Shown: positions 48,401 through 62,429 of the stretch, in pieces | How positions within the stretch are numbered: position 1 is the first letter of the stretch | How the letters are laid out: the number at the start of each line of letters is the position of its first letter | Assembly: GCA_034620365.1 (NCBI GenBank) | Contig: JAQGEQ010000380.1 | Location: 2,418,001 to 2,482,000 of the forward strand | Length of the DNA: 64,000 bases | Origin: Pegea sp. RAD2-039 | Taxonomy: Eukaryota > Chordata > Thaliacea > Salpida > Salpidae | Direction of reading: 5' to 3' | The notes under the pieces: model-generated | The model's input: the letters and a program-made list of their open reading frames with translations, nothing else | Database searches by the model: none | Told to the model about the DNA's origin: nothing | Made by a program: the position numbers and the translations under genes

Positions 48401-51400
48401 GAAAAATCTATGTTCATATTCACAAAGTATTAGACAGAACTTACTAAAAAAAACTTAAAGAAAAAAATTACCAAACATCTTATTCTCGATCACATAATGC
48501 TTTCATATTGTTTTAAAAAACAAATCAGCTGTAGTGTTTTAATATTAAAATATTTATTGAATTAAAAAAGAAACAATTTAAAAACTAACATTGTTAAAAT
48601 CAAGATACTTTTCATAAACTTATTTAAGATATTTTTGCAATGATAAAATTACAGGTAATAAGGTTAAGGTATAAATTAGATCAATTCAATAACAAGTAAA
48701 TCAGACAAACAACATATTCTTACCTTGATCTTAATTTTCTTGGATCTCTAGAAATTACAGCGTAGAAATCTCTAAATGTTCGGCTTCTTCATGTAGTTAT
48801 GACTTAACTCAGCTGTCATAGCTTCTGACTAAATAATCAAAAATAAATTTGTGCGCGACGCTGTTATAAAAAGTAAAATATAACAGAGTTAAAGTATTTA
48901 ATAAAGTTGCTTCAAAAGAGCAAATAAATAAAAATTGAAGGATAATCCGACTAATTTAATTACATACTGACTAAGTAAACTGCTGATTTTCCAGTAAAAG
49001 ATAAATTTCATAGAGTAGATTTTATCTCTAAGTTTGCATTTCCGCCATTTAAGTTTAATTTAGTAGACTGTACTCACCTTTAGAGAAGAAAACCTGTAAG
49101 TTTTGATAAACAGATTATTTAGTTCCTTTCTTTACATTAAACCACAAGTATTTGTATCTAATTTATTAAAAACTAAACGATTTGCAAAGCCTACAAAGAA
49201 TACGATAAAATAAAGATTACATAATCAGTATCAGAATAATGAAACTTTATTTTATAAAATGAAAATTATTCAATTTTTTTTAGTAAATTTTTTATATTTT
49301 GATTTTATTTAGTGATTTTTTTAAACAATATTTAATAAAATAAATGATTTTTCTAATACATATAACTTCTTAACAGACTAAAATTTGATTTATTTATATA
49401 ATCATAATTCAAATCAGACATATAATATTTTGAATATCCGTTCTATACAACAAAATATGCTAAATAGAAGTTTTATAAAAATATAACTTTTTCATTTCAT
49501 GGCTTTATATGTTTGAAGATTAGTTGTTAAATAACAATAAACTTTTCAATGCAGACAATTGATATATTTATTATCTTAACTTACAAACTTAAACTAATAA
49601 ATAAATTAATAAAACTATAATCTTCTAAAAACAATAAGGTCCTTTCCTCTGTTCAAACTGCACAAACTATGTAATTTTAAGCATGATAATGATTGATAAG
49701 ATTAACAATCATAAACATAAGAAATGAGATTATTTTTCTCGATAAAAACTTTCTGGCTACAGTTTATTTCTGACATAAATTACAAAACTATATTTTAGAA
49801 ATTTCAAACAGCTTTTAATTATCTTCTGCAATTTAGTTATTTATCACTGTAAAAACTGTTAAGCTCAATCCTTTCTTCTCATCTTCGAATTGCATCATTT
49901 GAACGACTTCAAGGAAGTCGCAAAAAGATTTAGTTGATTGTTTCATGAAAGAAAAAAGAAGAAGAAGTTTACTTGGTGTCGCTGTCTGACAACAGATTTG
50001 AAATTTATTCTAGTAATATCAATTGCAAGATCATACTTACAATATGTTTGATCTCTTGCATTTACTGCCACACTGAAATTTTACTACAAGCCAAAAAAAC
50101 TTAATTTTATTACAGTCAAGTTGTTCTAAAAAGCAAAAGTTACTTAAACTGTACAATTAGTTTAAAGCAACAATCAAGGATTTAGTAAAATTCAATTTTA
50201 TACTAAAATAAAATAAAATAAAATTTCTCGTTTAGAAGATTAAATAAAGATGAAACTTTGTCAATGCTCGCAGAAGTCTTAAATCTTTTTACTTCATATT
50301 TAAAACTTTTTGAAGACTAAATTTTTGATGACAAGTTTGTGTTTAAATATTGATTCATCAACTGTTAGTAAAAATGAAAAAATTGCTTTATAGAAGCACT
50401 TTTACACAAAAAACACACTTTTCGTCATTACTGAGTTTACACAACAAACTAAAGTTTAAGAGGAATGTAAAAAGCCCAATGATTGCAAGTATGGTATGTC
50501 CTTCTGAACATCTGGAGTAGCTTGAGAAAGGTCTCATCAGAGACGGGTGTTTAGTAAACCGTTCAATGAGTTTACAAGAAGTTTTATATTTCCATTTCTG
50601 TATGCACAGACTGTTCAACCATTGTGACGATATCTTTGCCTGAGCTGACGATTAATCTTTTTCTTATTATCTTCTTAAGCCTACAACCAAGCACATTTTT
50701 GCACTTTCTGCCGCCTGTATATGACCAGTATTATGAGAACGCTGATTGTAGCTACCATTTCCTTTTAACCTTTTAACATTTACTGCTGTTGCTATTTTTT
50801 ATTCACTTCTTCGCAAGATGATACTCTTTAAAGTTTATTAGTCTCTTATTGATTAAAAAGTAAAAACTTTTCTATCTAGTTTAATAACTATTACATAAAC
50901 ATTTAGACTTCTGCGTAAAATATACTTAAATATTTTGTATTTCAATTATTTTACAATTTTCAATTATCTATTAGTTTTTAAGGCTTTCCGCAGAGTGATT
51001 TGTCTATTAGTTCATCATAACTTTTTTAGTTTAGAGGTTGTCATATAATAATAATTTTCTTTGTAGCTTCTGCGTGCATATATTTTCTTTTGATACTGAT
51101 AATTAACGGAAATTTCATTTTTCCATTATCTAATTAGTAACATGACAAAAAAGAAGCTAATAATTTACTCAGAGCAATATCATTTGCCTCAATTGACTCT
51201 CTTCCTGTTGTTTCAGTCAAACCAAAATATTTAACAAGAAAAAGATAATTTGCAAACATTTCACAAAAAAATTGTTTGATATGAAATAAGCAAAATGTAA
51301 TTATTCATTATCAAAACTATATAAAGTATCAGCTTGTCATCACAAAATTTCTCATTTCATATCTCACAAGCTTTAATTTAAAAATTAACAGTAGCAACCG

Positions 51401-51999
51401 AATAAGTTTTTGTTTGTTAAAAGATTACCTTGAACATAAATCCACACTAAGAATATGAATTAGAGTATTTTTCCTGATTGATTAAGTATATTAAACTCGT
51501 CAAAATTGTTTTACTGAAAAAAGCTAAAATAGTTAAATAGTTAGTTTGCAGAAGGAAATATGTAAGTAAATTTCAATGTATAAGCTAATGATGACAAATA
51601 ATAAACTCAATAATAAAAGTGGTTGCAATCACATCCATCAACATAATAAATGATTTATTGATCGTATTTTCTTAAAAATCAGTGAAAAGCCAACCAACAT
51701 TCTCAAGAAACATTTTTATTGCCAGAGAAACTTTTTTAAATAAATTGATTCTTTTTTGAGCAGTCAATAATTTGGAAAACAATTATGGAAGTGCCAATCC
51801 TTAAAAACATCAAACTGTAGCCAATTTTATTAAAGTCTTAGGAAGCTTTATACAATTGTTTAGTGATTTTACTAATCAAGTTCAGTGTGATTTATTTTGT
51901 TGTTTCCACAGAGTTTTTTTTATCTTGTGTTATTGTCTGTCTAATTATATCCATTAAGCTAAGATTTAGTTGCTTTTGAGAGTAAGCAGACAACTAATA
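45441..51999. other. AT-rich non-coding DNA
   Basis: No gene was recognised. Features are an orphan TATAAAAG box (48086-48093) beside a short GC-rich patch (about 48045-48085) and an (AAAAT)n run near 50204-50224. An open frame of 76 codons near 50.4-50.6 kb has no recognisable domain. Confidence 0.55.
48086..48093 (+). promoter_or_regulatory. Orphan TATA-box-like sequence
   Basis: TATAAAAG lies just downstream of a GC-rich patch containing AGGCCTAGCCC and CTTGCGGGGC. No open frame or RNA gene was recognised within the next few hundred bases, so it may be a non-coding transcript promoter or chance. Confidence 0.15.
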
Positions 52000-52380
52000 T
52001 GGCTTTAAACAAATATGGCCTGTTATTTTCTGCAACGATTTTCGATCAAAATTTGGCCGATAGACTGTCAAAAAGCCTTAACACGCATCAAGTAACAACA
52101 AAACGACGGCAAAGCAAGAAAAAACAGCTAAACTACGGCAAAATGTCAAAATTGAGGTCGAAAGTATGACGGTGACGACATTGTGGAGTTGACGGTCAGT
52201 AGGCTGTCTGATACTGCGCAATCAATGCAGCTGATGTCATTTTAAACATTCAGATCATTTACATGCTTCAGTGCACACGTAACAACTTTAGACATATAGT
52301 TGTCATCAGCAATTCCGTTCATATTTTTGGGGGCAGTCATGCGTACAGGAGAAAGTGAAAGGGTAGAAGACAGCCACTAT
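52000..52380. promoter_or_regulatory. Higher-complexity island, candidate conserved non-coding element
   Basis: Its base composition is clearly less AT-rich than the surroundings. It is dense in TGAC/GTCA sequences, including CTGATGTCATT (an ATF/CREB-like half palindrome near 52231), TGACGGTGACGACATTG and GTTGACGG. No ORF longer than about 40 codons was noticed. Confidence 0.35.
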
Positions 52381-55179
52381 TGACAAAAATTTTACAATTG
52401 ATTCATACAATTATTAGAGTTAATACAGACTTTGTTTACAACAATATAACCTTATAAAATCTGTAAATATTTTCTAAATTTAAAAGATGTTTGATATACA
52501 TGGCATAAGCAAAACACTTTTGTGTTTCTAGAAAATAAAACGTTTGTTGCTCAATCAAAACTTTTAAATTAAGCTTCAAACTAATTTTCATTTTATCATT
52601 GTTTGTCTTTTCAAGTATTCAGATTCAAACGATTTTCTACGATTGTATTAGAGAACAATTTGAAGGTATTACGTGATGACCAGTCTAGACACTTTTTGTA
52701 CAATAAGCAGTCAGCTTGTTACCTTTTAAATACTGGACTACAGTATTTTGAAGTCATCACTATTATGACACATGTGGGAACCTACAATTTTTGTAACCAT
52801 CTGCTTAAGTTAAAGTTAAGAGGTTGTAATGTTCTCTAAGACCTTTTAATCTTCTTGAAGTTACTTTAGAAATATCAAGTATCAACTTTAAAATATTTGA
52901 ATGAGTTAACGCTGCAAGAATTATAATAAAATATTTAGACACTGAAAATGTTTGAAAGAAAAATTTCGTGTGAATGAAAAGAGAAAATTGTTTAAATAAT
53001 TTTAATATCTCATTTCAAGAAATCTTGACCTGATGATGAAATGAATTTAAAGATTAGACTCAAATCAAAGAAATAACTTGTTATACTGAAGTTTAGCACA
53101 TTCCACTATGATATATAGCAACAACTTGTCAATAAATTGTTACTTCTAATTTAATATATTTTAAATTTATTTATACGTCTTCAGCATTATATGAATTAAC
53201 ATATTCGTTGTATGTTTGTTAACTTAAAACTTATCCATCTAAAAATTTCATTGCTTAGTTTCAAAGTAATTGAAATAATTCAAAATTAAAGTTTTAGGAT
53301 ATTTGATAAATTTTGTTTATCTATAAGATTAAGTTTGTGTCATTTCCGATATTCAAAATTTTTTGTCGTAGTTATAGTAGTCGCAATTTACGATTTGTAC
53401 TTCATATGGTCATGCATACAGTAATAAAATTTAATAACATATATATCATGCATTTGACTCTAAAATTCATAACTAAATGACAACAAAATGATTATATTTT
53501 GTAAGAATTAAAACTTAAAATGATTTTTCGATAAAATTGTTCAAAAAAATCAATTCTTATAAAAATAATAAAAATTTATTTTAACAATATTATTATTAAG
53601 GCAAAATTTAATGAACTTATTAAAACTTAGTATCTTGTGACAACTTATTAGAAATCGGTTATTACTTATTCTTATTTATTAGCAGTTTTAATTATGACTA
53701 AATTGCTTTTAAAGTTAAATTATAAACTATTATGTCAAGCTCATTTAAATCAGAATATTAATAATAGCACTTTTATCATTTAATTATAAGTTTAAAATAT
53801 ATTCTTCAAATTTTTAGAGTTAATTTACAATTTTCAGTTCAATTATCAGCTTCAATGTTAAATATTATAATTATAAAAAATTTATTTTCCTTAAAAACTG
53901 ATTACAGTCTACATTAAAATATTAAAATATTCTAAAAGAGAAGTAGAAGAAGAAGACGACAATTTATTTTCAATGATGTTATCTGCGTACAGAAGCCAAA
54001 GTAAACTTTTTTATGGAGAAAACAAAAAATAAAGAAAAATCAATTTTTTCTTCACCTTCAAAATTGAAGGCTTGGTTTCTGTAAACGTTTATAATGAAAA
54101 CGGCATAACTTAAAATAAATTTATTTTATCTTCACTAAACCTCTCTTTCAAATAAAGCATGAGAGTAAGGTTTACTTTTATCTGTCATTTATGTGATGTA
54201 AAACTGCTATTAAATCAAAGCTGAAGATAGCATAGCAACAATGAGATAATCAAGTAACTTTCGTATGAAGCAGCAACAAACAAAGTATTTTTACTAAAGA
54301 TACAGTTTCAGATGCAAGCAAATGATGAAGGAAAACGTGTAGACATATAGAAAACTTTTCAATTTAAATTAAGTCCGATGCTACAACAAGATTTCGAACT
54401 CTCACATATATGACATAAAATCACAAAGAATACGTTACTTTTTTCTGTAATCTAGTCTTCCTGAAGTAATCACTAACATATATAAACATTGAGACGTGTG
54501 TTTTTTGTGCTTAACGACATGCCAAAAAACATGCATAACTTCACTAGATACTCAAGATCGACGTTTCCATCTATGAATACTGACATGCTTTGACTTTTGT
54601 TTGTTTGGATTTCTACTTACAAGAGTTGGTTACACCTTTAGAGAAAGCACAGTTCATCAGTTCTAGTTTTGACTAAGAATAAAACTCTTGAAAGATCTTA
54701 TATATACATTCGCAAGAATTAGCAAAATTTAGTTTTTGTTGGTAATCGAATTACGTTTTTAACAAGCTCCGGTGAAAATACATGTTACCAATGATAATAA
54801 TTTTAAGTGATTGATGAGTAAGTAAAGTATAACAGTTAATGACGAACAAGATTATTCAGAAGCTTATCCAATTTCCTTTTTGTTAATAATAACAAAATTA
54901 GAATTATTTTGCACAAGTTTATAAATTATAATTAATTTATATGACAAAGGTAAAATAAGCAATGTTTTAAAGAATGTTCCTCTGTCTCCAAGAGTTTGAT
55001 TATTACATATTTGTAGTTTTTCTTAACTTTAAAATTCATTCTTCCTTAAAAAGTTATTAGACTGACAGATCAACCTTTGACAGATTGAAATGGTTATTTG
55101 ATGATTTTATATTTCTACCAATTTCTACTGTCCAAAAGCTTAATAAATTTAATTTGATAAAGTGAAGCAATTAAGTCGT
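52381..55179. other. AT-rich non-coding DNA
   Basis: Nothing recognisable. One 78-codon open frame near 52.6-52.84 kb has no domain and no coding-like composition. Confidence 0.55.
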
Positions 55180-55660
55180 CTGTTCATAGCTTAGGTCAAC
55201 TTGTAAATGAAACCAGTAACTCGTGTGATGCAACCTAAGTGCCCTCGATAAATTATGTCTCCAACCGTTTTCCCAGGACCTTTGGTCCTCAAGACCCCTG
55301 TAAAACGCTGTATTTTGTAGTCGGCAGATGAAACAAGTTGTGGGTTCACACGGATCTTTCAGCCTACCCTTAATAACGTGGACACGTCAAAGTAAGTAAT
55401 GTATAAGACTCCGTGATACTATTGTAACTGCTTGAAGCTAATGTCATAACACCTCATAGAGACACAAGTTAATAGCGGCGTATCTTTGATGGAAAAGCAG
55501 CAGGACCAAGCACAAAATTCCCTGAAATCGCAAGACGTTATTACATGTGGCGATAAATCTCTTCGTTTGACGTCATTCTCGCGGCTGATCACTTGACTAG
55601 TTCGCTGTCGTCTCCATTCTTTTTTACGACTACTAGAAAACAGCAGGATATAAACTAGTT
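55180..55660. promoter_or_regulatory. Highest-GC island of the upstream desert, with a full CRE
   Basis: A 480-bp block of near-balanced composition. It has an AGGACC/GGTCCT inverted repeat (near 55276-55290), a perfect TGACGTCA (55568-55575) and a 35-codon ATG frame (55489-55596). It could be an enhancer, the promoter of an unseen transcript or a short exon. Confidence 0.4.
55489..55596 (+). CDS. Small ORF, 35 residues, uncertain
   Basis: ATG to TGA encoding a polar peptide that begins MEKQQDQAQNSLKSQDVITC. The frame is open for about 14 codons before the ATG. Composition is protein-like (balanced polar residues, few rare AT-driven Lys/Phe/Ile runs), but it is short and lies where raised GC reduces stops. 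No family is recognised. Confidence 0.12.
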   Translation: MEKQQDQAQNSLKSQDVITCGDKSLRLTSFSRLIT

Positions 55661-58600
55661 TTAGAGATGCAGCTGTCTTTGCAAGCGCCTTTCTTGTATT
55701 AAAATCGAAATTTAACAGGAAAAAAAGTTCAAAAGCTTTTTACACTCAAAACCACACAGAGTCTATCTTGTGTCTTATTGAAAGGAACTTCTGCTATAAT
55801 ACAGTTAGAGATGATCTGACTGTGATTAACAAATCAGCTAATCTATTTTAGTATAATGACTACATTGAAATTATAAGGTTGGAAGTTGGCATGCTTTGAT
55901 ATGGTTTATCAGTTTAACAATTTTTTATAGAATATGATAATTACATTTTGTAATTTTACTTTTTCGGACATATATTGAACCTCTTAAGTAATTTGTTTAT
56001 TTGATGGGGTCGAGAAGTTTACTAAAAATATAGATAAAAGATAATTTGAAAACATAAATCTTTGCAATTAAGTCATTAAAAATATTGTTAAGCTGTTGCC
56101 AAATAGGTAAGTTCTTGTGTTTAAAAAATTAAATCGATTTATTTTAAATAATATGATTTAAACTCATGCCAAGAGATGAACTAATTATTTTTGTCACATT
56201 TATTTTTGACATAAAACTAAAACTTTGAGGAATTATAAATTTTACTCCAATTTAAATACAATTACCCCAACAAATGTTTGATTAGTACTCTTCAAAAGTG
56301 AGCAAATGCATGGCTGCTACTGTACTAGTAGCACTAACTAATGTACATTGATAAAAAATCATTTTTCTATTAGTTTTTCTTATCGTTATGACATGTTTAA
56401 TTGACTATCTTAGTGTAACTAATCTTATCAGTTTCTTCAATGAATATTTCTTGACCTATTTGAACTAATTAATAGAAAATTTTTCATTAATTTATCAAGA
56501 TAGCGTTATACCATAGTATAAGTCTTATCAAAAATCTATTTAGTTTTCTTCACTTACTCACTCGTTTAATTTTCTTAAGATCTTTATTCCATACAAAATA
56601 AAAGCATGAGAAAATATTTGGATGCAACACGTTAGCTTCTTGATACTAGACAAGATGTTTTATTTCCGGTTGTTTTTAATACATCTCGTTAAGAAGTCCT
56701 TTGCTAGATACAGATAGATGCAGAACACTCAGTCGTACTTATAACCTTAGCTAAATGCAGTCAACGATCTGATCTGAAGCGGACAAAACTAAAATAATCA
56801 GACAGTTACAATAGAAATTTTGGTCATTCATACTATTTATGCACATGTTGTATGTGGGTGGTCGTCAGCTTATATCTCGTCTTGCTCCATTCCCAAAAAG
56901 TATAATATAAAATAAATATCATTGTTTTACTAGTAAACTTTTTTATATATCAAATGAACAACTATTTCCACATTGAGAAAAAACAGAAAATTAGTTGATT
57001 ATCTGCAAAAATGTCAAATTGAATATTCCTTATGAAGATTAACATTTTAATAAGGAAGACCTTTATTGAAAATTATTTGTAGATTTTCCAAAATCTTTTA
57101 TTTGATGGTTTGTTGTAAAGTTTTAAAATATTATAAGCATTTAAAATTGTTCATCAGATGAAGATAGTAAAAGTTTTTTTTATAAATAAATCTACAACGC
57201 TATTTATTTTTATCTTTAAAACTTTATTTCAAGCAAAAAATTTGTTTTATAAAATAACTTTTTTTAAATAAAGTGAATTTTTTCAATTATCAATTATAAC
57301 AAATAAACTTCACGCTGCATATACGAATAAGTCTCTTTGAAAAAGGTGAAGTACTAGCTTTTACTGCAAAAAATTACAAGTTATAGAAATATTATTCAAT
57401 TATCAAGTTACCTTCAAAAGATAAGTTCTTTTGGTTTGAATATGCAGTAAATGTTGTTGATTTTTTTAAATATGAGAAATACAAAATGTAGTGAAGAGTA
57501 ATACTGGAAACAGTCAACTCATTAACAAAAATAAACGACTATTGATTTATACGTAACTCTTCATACATATCTCTATTAATATCATACAAATTTGTTTAAT
57601 TAAAAGATTATAAAAGTTAATGTTAAACTTTTTAAAAAAGCAACTTTTTCGTTTACAATGTTTATGTGAGTCAGCTATAAGCAACAAGTAGGTCCCTGTA
57701 TGGTAAAAATTGAATAAATTTATTTATCCAAATCATATAAGTGATTGATATCGATATTTCTGCTCATTTCCGTTAATCTTTAATTATTCAAAGCCAGTAG
57801 AATGAGTAAATAAATCTTCAGGGCGATTGATGTGTCATAAGTCGATTAAATAAAGTTAAAAGAATTAACATAAACTTTTAGCTTAAAAATCAATTACTTT
57901 TATCATGTCCAGATGTTTTAGGACTTTACTCAATAATCGATTTGAACCATTACAATAAAAATCTAAACCTCATCCAACTTTTTAGTGTAAAACACAATTT
58001 CGTATGACGTCATCCAAAAGAAAAGAAAGATATACTCCTTTAATTCAATAAAGATAAACCCCGGCTGTTGGGTTGGCTTAGATCTTCTTAAAAATGTATA
58101 TAGTTCATTCATCAAAAGACTTGATGTGTCTTATCTCACATTCTAACAAATGGAGGAATATCTTTTGGCAAACCGTGAGGTTTGTTGTAGGTGTTTTTGT
58201 ATAAATTTGAAACTCAGTAAACTGTATACTAGTTGATGAAGTTGATTATAATCCCTGAGATCTTAGTGAGTAAATAAGCTAGATTCTACCGCCTGGGTGA
58301 TAAGATTGTTCGTCTTAGAGAAAATTGATCTTTATTTTACACGTTTTATGCATATACACACTGACTAAATGTAAAAATTAGTTTATTGTAAACAATTTTA
58401 TTCTTTTATTTTCTGATAATATTATTATCTACTACATCTTTATTCATTGAACTAAAATTTAAAAAAAATACTTCTTAATAATTCTATTAACCATTTTGAA
58501 ATTAAACACAAGTATCAAAGCATTAGATAAAAATTTTTGATTTAGTCAAAAAAGTAATTACTATATTCACATTATTTTAGAGTACAGAGATTAATTCCAA

Positions 58601-61600
58601 TCTGACAGATTTTAATCAATTTTGCTGATGTTAACAATTTTACAAATCAGAATTTTAACACATCCGTTTTTCATTAGTACTTATGTCAAAAATTAATAAA
58701 AAAAAAGGTGTTTAAATATATTAGGTTCCAAAATAAATAACTACAAAATGTTTTAATCTCTGAAAGCATGCGGAAAATATTGTAAACTCCTTCTAATATG
58801 TCTGATATAGAGCAAAAAGGCTGTGTAGTATTGGTAAACATGACGAGGTAAGTCAAAAGAAGATTTAACGGATAATAGATAAGTTTTGAAATCTTAAAAT
58901 CCTGTCAAAACTCTTTGATAAAATTAACTTTTTTACTTGCTTGAAGCCTACAAGGTTGTTGTTAGATACTTTTTTAAGCACATATAAGAGCTAAATTTAC
59001 AGAAATTCTACACATAATTTGGTAAAAGTAAATGTCAGTCTTACATTAGTTATTTCAAGCTTTACTCTCTCAGTGAATAGTATAATCATGCTGACTGTTA
59101 CAAACAAATATTTTCAAATCACATTACTTATACTCTGATTTATTTTAAATTAAAAATACTTTTAGAAACTGTAATATTGTTCAAGCTTGTTTTATAAATG
59201 ACTTTAAAAGCCTAATTTAACATCATTTAAATTTAGTTTTCTTAAATCGTTTTTATTTTTTAGTAGTTTGAATTATCAATGAAAATCTAAAACGGCTTTT
59301 TTACTTTAAACCCGAAACAGAAATGCAAAGTTGACTACTAGATTTCTTCAATAACCTTTATCTGAATTTATAACCCACCCAAGGTGATATAAAACTTTGA
59401 AATTTATCACCAGCAGCATATTTTTTCATTAACATACTCCAGCTTAGCCATTTTCATGTCAAATTTACGAAAAATTAAATTGTGTAAGCCAGACCATAGC
59501 CCATGCTTAAATTGTGATTATTATGCCATTTGCTAGCGAGCTTGCTTCGTACTACAAAGAGTAATAATAACGAAGTGAATTGGTGAAATTCAGCAGTTAT
59601 TCATCCTCATTAACATATGTTGACGCCATGCATCATTGCAGTTATATGTCACAGAAGAAAAATAAACTTAAAGTAAATTATAGCTTTTTTATCATTTACG
59701 AATACTGAAAATAAAGAATGCACAATGAAAAGAAATTTTTATTGTTTTAATACTTTCCTCTTTCAGTCATTATTTTAATTTTGTTTCGACGCATATATGA
59801 TTCACTTCTTTTTTTTTCTTCAAATCAGGAACCTTTCAGTTATGTATAGATGTAAAAACAAAATTACTTTTAACGATAAACCTACATCAAAGATTTAATC
59901 ATCCAGATAGCTTTTTGTAGAACACTTTCTTTAAATATTTTCAAGTGTTGAATCTTTTTGTAAACCATTTTAGTACACTGTTAGTTATCTTTAAAACTTT
60001 TTTTAAAGAAGAGATTTAAAAGGATTTTTAGCAATACTTACCGAATGATTTGAAGCGTTTTTGCTTAGTATGACTTAGTACTTTGTTTTAAAGTGATTTT
60101 AAAATCCTACTACAAACCATTTTATAAAAATAACTTCACTAGTTTCTGCATGACATCATAGACTTTAACGGAAAGTTTTACTTGTGTTCTGCCATGAGAT
60201 GATGATGATAATAATGAACTGTATTGATTTTTGATAACTAACTTTTTTATCATTTTACTTATGTTTACTTGTGTGATATCTTATCATATTCTTTTTCTTT
60301 TAAGAAAAGACGAAGTACAATTTATATGTTAGTAAATATTCGACAAAGCGCTCTTATCTTGCTTATCAAAATTGCAGAAGGTTGCATTGCCAGTAAACAA
60401 GCAGATAATGGCCTATGTCGGTTAAAGAGCTTTGTAAAATCTTTGTTTGTAAAAATTTTATCTTATTGAAAATATGGAATCATCTAAAATTTATTGTAGA
60501 ATACCTACAATTAAAAGCTTGACTTTTTTAAAGTAATTAAATGGTAATATTGTATGAAACACTTCAAAATTTCAATTGTTAGGTTCTAGTTTTCATTAAA
60601 CTGTCTTTTCGTGCCTCTAATGTACTTAAGAAAACTTTAAGATCAATAAGTTTAAATAACATCTAATCACATTCCCATTAAACCTCTTATTTATAAAATG
60701 CAGAACACTTTACAATTTAAATTAAGTTTATAATGCAAAACGGATTAAAACTTATACAGGTTTTTTAGAAGAAGAAAACTATATAAATGAACTCAGAAGG
60801 TTAAATCCTTTAATTTAACGAATCACTAAACTACATTTGTGATGATTCAGATGCTTCAATAGCAAATTATCACAAAAATTTACTGTGACAATTTTAGTTT
60901 GTAACAAGCTTGTAAGAGGATCAAATGAAAATAATGAAGTTCGACTTAATGCTAAATTAGTATGTAGTTTTCAAACAAGAAGTTCACAAAGTTTTGAACG
61001 TAAACAAATCATTGTGTGAATAGAATTTTATTAAAGATATTTCTACTAAATTAATTCATAATTTCTGATTATTTAAAAAATTGATTGCAGACTTTCTAAG
61101 TTTAAAATAGATTTGTTTATAAAGAAGACTTGACCATATATTTGTTGAAACTGCTGTAAGTAGGCATACAGCAGGGTACTTTTAAGTCACAAAAACAGCA
61201 ATTATAAGATGGTTATTTGTAAATATTTCACCTTTTTCTGTTATAGTCACATGTACTTCAGAACTTTCTCAATTTTTACAATAATGAAAAAATAAATGTC
61301 ATGTATAAAAGAAAATTTTGTAATAGAGTAAATATTCAATTTGACATAAACTAAAACATTGTTTGCCAGTTAGGTCCTTAAAAATTCTAAATCTTTATTT
61401 GACTATTGATCTTATAATTAAATTTCGTGTAAATATCTGCTTTGATCGTTGAAAAAAGGTAAAAGTGTTTACACATGAAATTAACACTGCATCAGTACAA
61501 CATAGCTGTCCTTTACTAACACCTATTAGGTAAAGTTCACAGAAAAACCTTGCGCAAAACGTATTATATCATTCACTGCTTCAAGTCAACTTTTAGAAGT

Positions 61601-62220
61601 TCACTAGTGGTTCCCCCATACGTTTCAGTAATGTACAGTTATCACAAGAAATGATAAATAAATTTCGACTTTAGCCGACGCAAAAGCTGTCGAGAGTACG
61701 AAGCTAGAAGTTTACCGAATTTAAGGCCTCCCTGAGAGTATTTGCGCTAATTTTTAGGTCACATGTTCAACTTGTATGCAAGCACATCTTTTTATGTGTT
61801 TAAATAGCTTTTTTTCTTAAAGTTTCTTTTACCTTTCAATGACTTTCATAGTGTAACTATAAGAGCCTCTGAATTTGCGTAATGAACAAAGCAAATGCCA
61901 TTAAAGCTAGAAAAAATGCTTTTAAGATCTTTTACACACTTTGCTTAAAGCGTACTAGGTTTTGAAAATCTTCTTTTAATTAATCACATTTTACATCGAA
62001 AGTGACTTGTTTTGCCTTCTTAGTAAATTGTAAATTTTATCAACAAAGCCTTGCACTTGTTAATCAGGTAACTGAAGTAATTTTAATTACAATTTACTTT
62101 TGCTGTACATTTAAATTGAATTGTAAAACGAGTTGACAAAATAAATTAAAACTATAAAGTCAATAATCCGTTAATAAGAACAAAGAAGCGTGAGTCAACC
62201 AGTTTAGGTTTTTATTACTT
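55661..62220. other. AT-rich non-coding DNA with two small complex patches
   Basis: No gene is supported. A TGACGTCA CRE occurs at 58005-58012 within a moderately complex patch (57940-58210). That patch also holds CAAACC-GTGA-GGTTTG, a small hairpin with a GNRA-type loop. A second patch (61500-61760) is slightly GC-richer without recognisable motifs. Confidence 0.55.
58005..58012. promoter_or_regulatory. Perfect CRE palindrome
   Basis: TGACGTCA, the full CREB/ATF site, is the second such site in the window; the other is at 55568. Confidence 0.3.
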
Positions 62221-62230
62221 TATATAAAAG
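62221..62230 (+). promoter_or_regulatory. TATA-box-like sequence upstream of a signal-peptide-like ORF
   Basis: TATATAAAAG is 128 bp before the ATG at 62349. If real, transcription would start near 62250-62260 and give a leader of about 90-100 nt. Confidence 0.18.
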
Positions 62231-62348
62231 ATTAAAAAGTAATTTGATAAAAAGGGTCAATATTGATCAGAAACCTCGCTAAGAAAATCTCTTCGCCTCA
62301 TACTCTGAAAACGAATCTTTATCATCAACATTCTAACAAATTAATGCT

Positions 62349-62429
62349 ATGAGACTGTTCTTAGTTATTGTATCCATCGTTGTCTTACACCAGCTCTCAG
62401 GATTAAGTCATACTCGCATATACAGCTGA
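62349..62429 (+). CDS. Short ORF resembling a secretory signal peptide, possibly a first exon or relic
   Basis: It encodes MRLFLVIVSIVVLHQLSGLS and six more residues, then TGA. A basic residue, a 12-residue hydrophobic core and small residues (SG) form a good signal-peptide pattern. A TATA-like box lies upstream and the region is GC-richer than its flanks. A second frame without a starting ATG stays open from 62407 to 62589 (60 codons). It could be a secreted-peptide gene with unseen exons, a decayed host gene or chance. No family is recognised. Confidence 0.18.
   Translation: MRLFLVIVSIVVLHQLSGLSHTRIYS

Noticed and set aside
59383-59411. GGTGATA/TATCACC inverted repeat
   Set aside because: Seven-bp arms with a 15-bp loop are expected many times by chance in this window.
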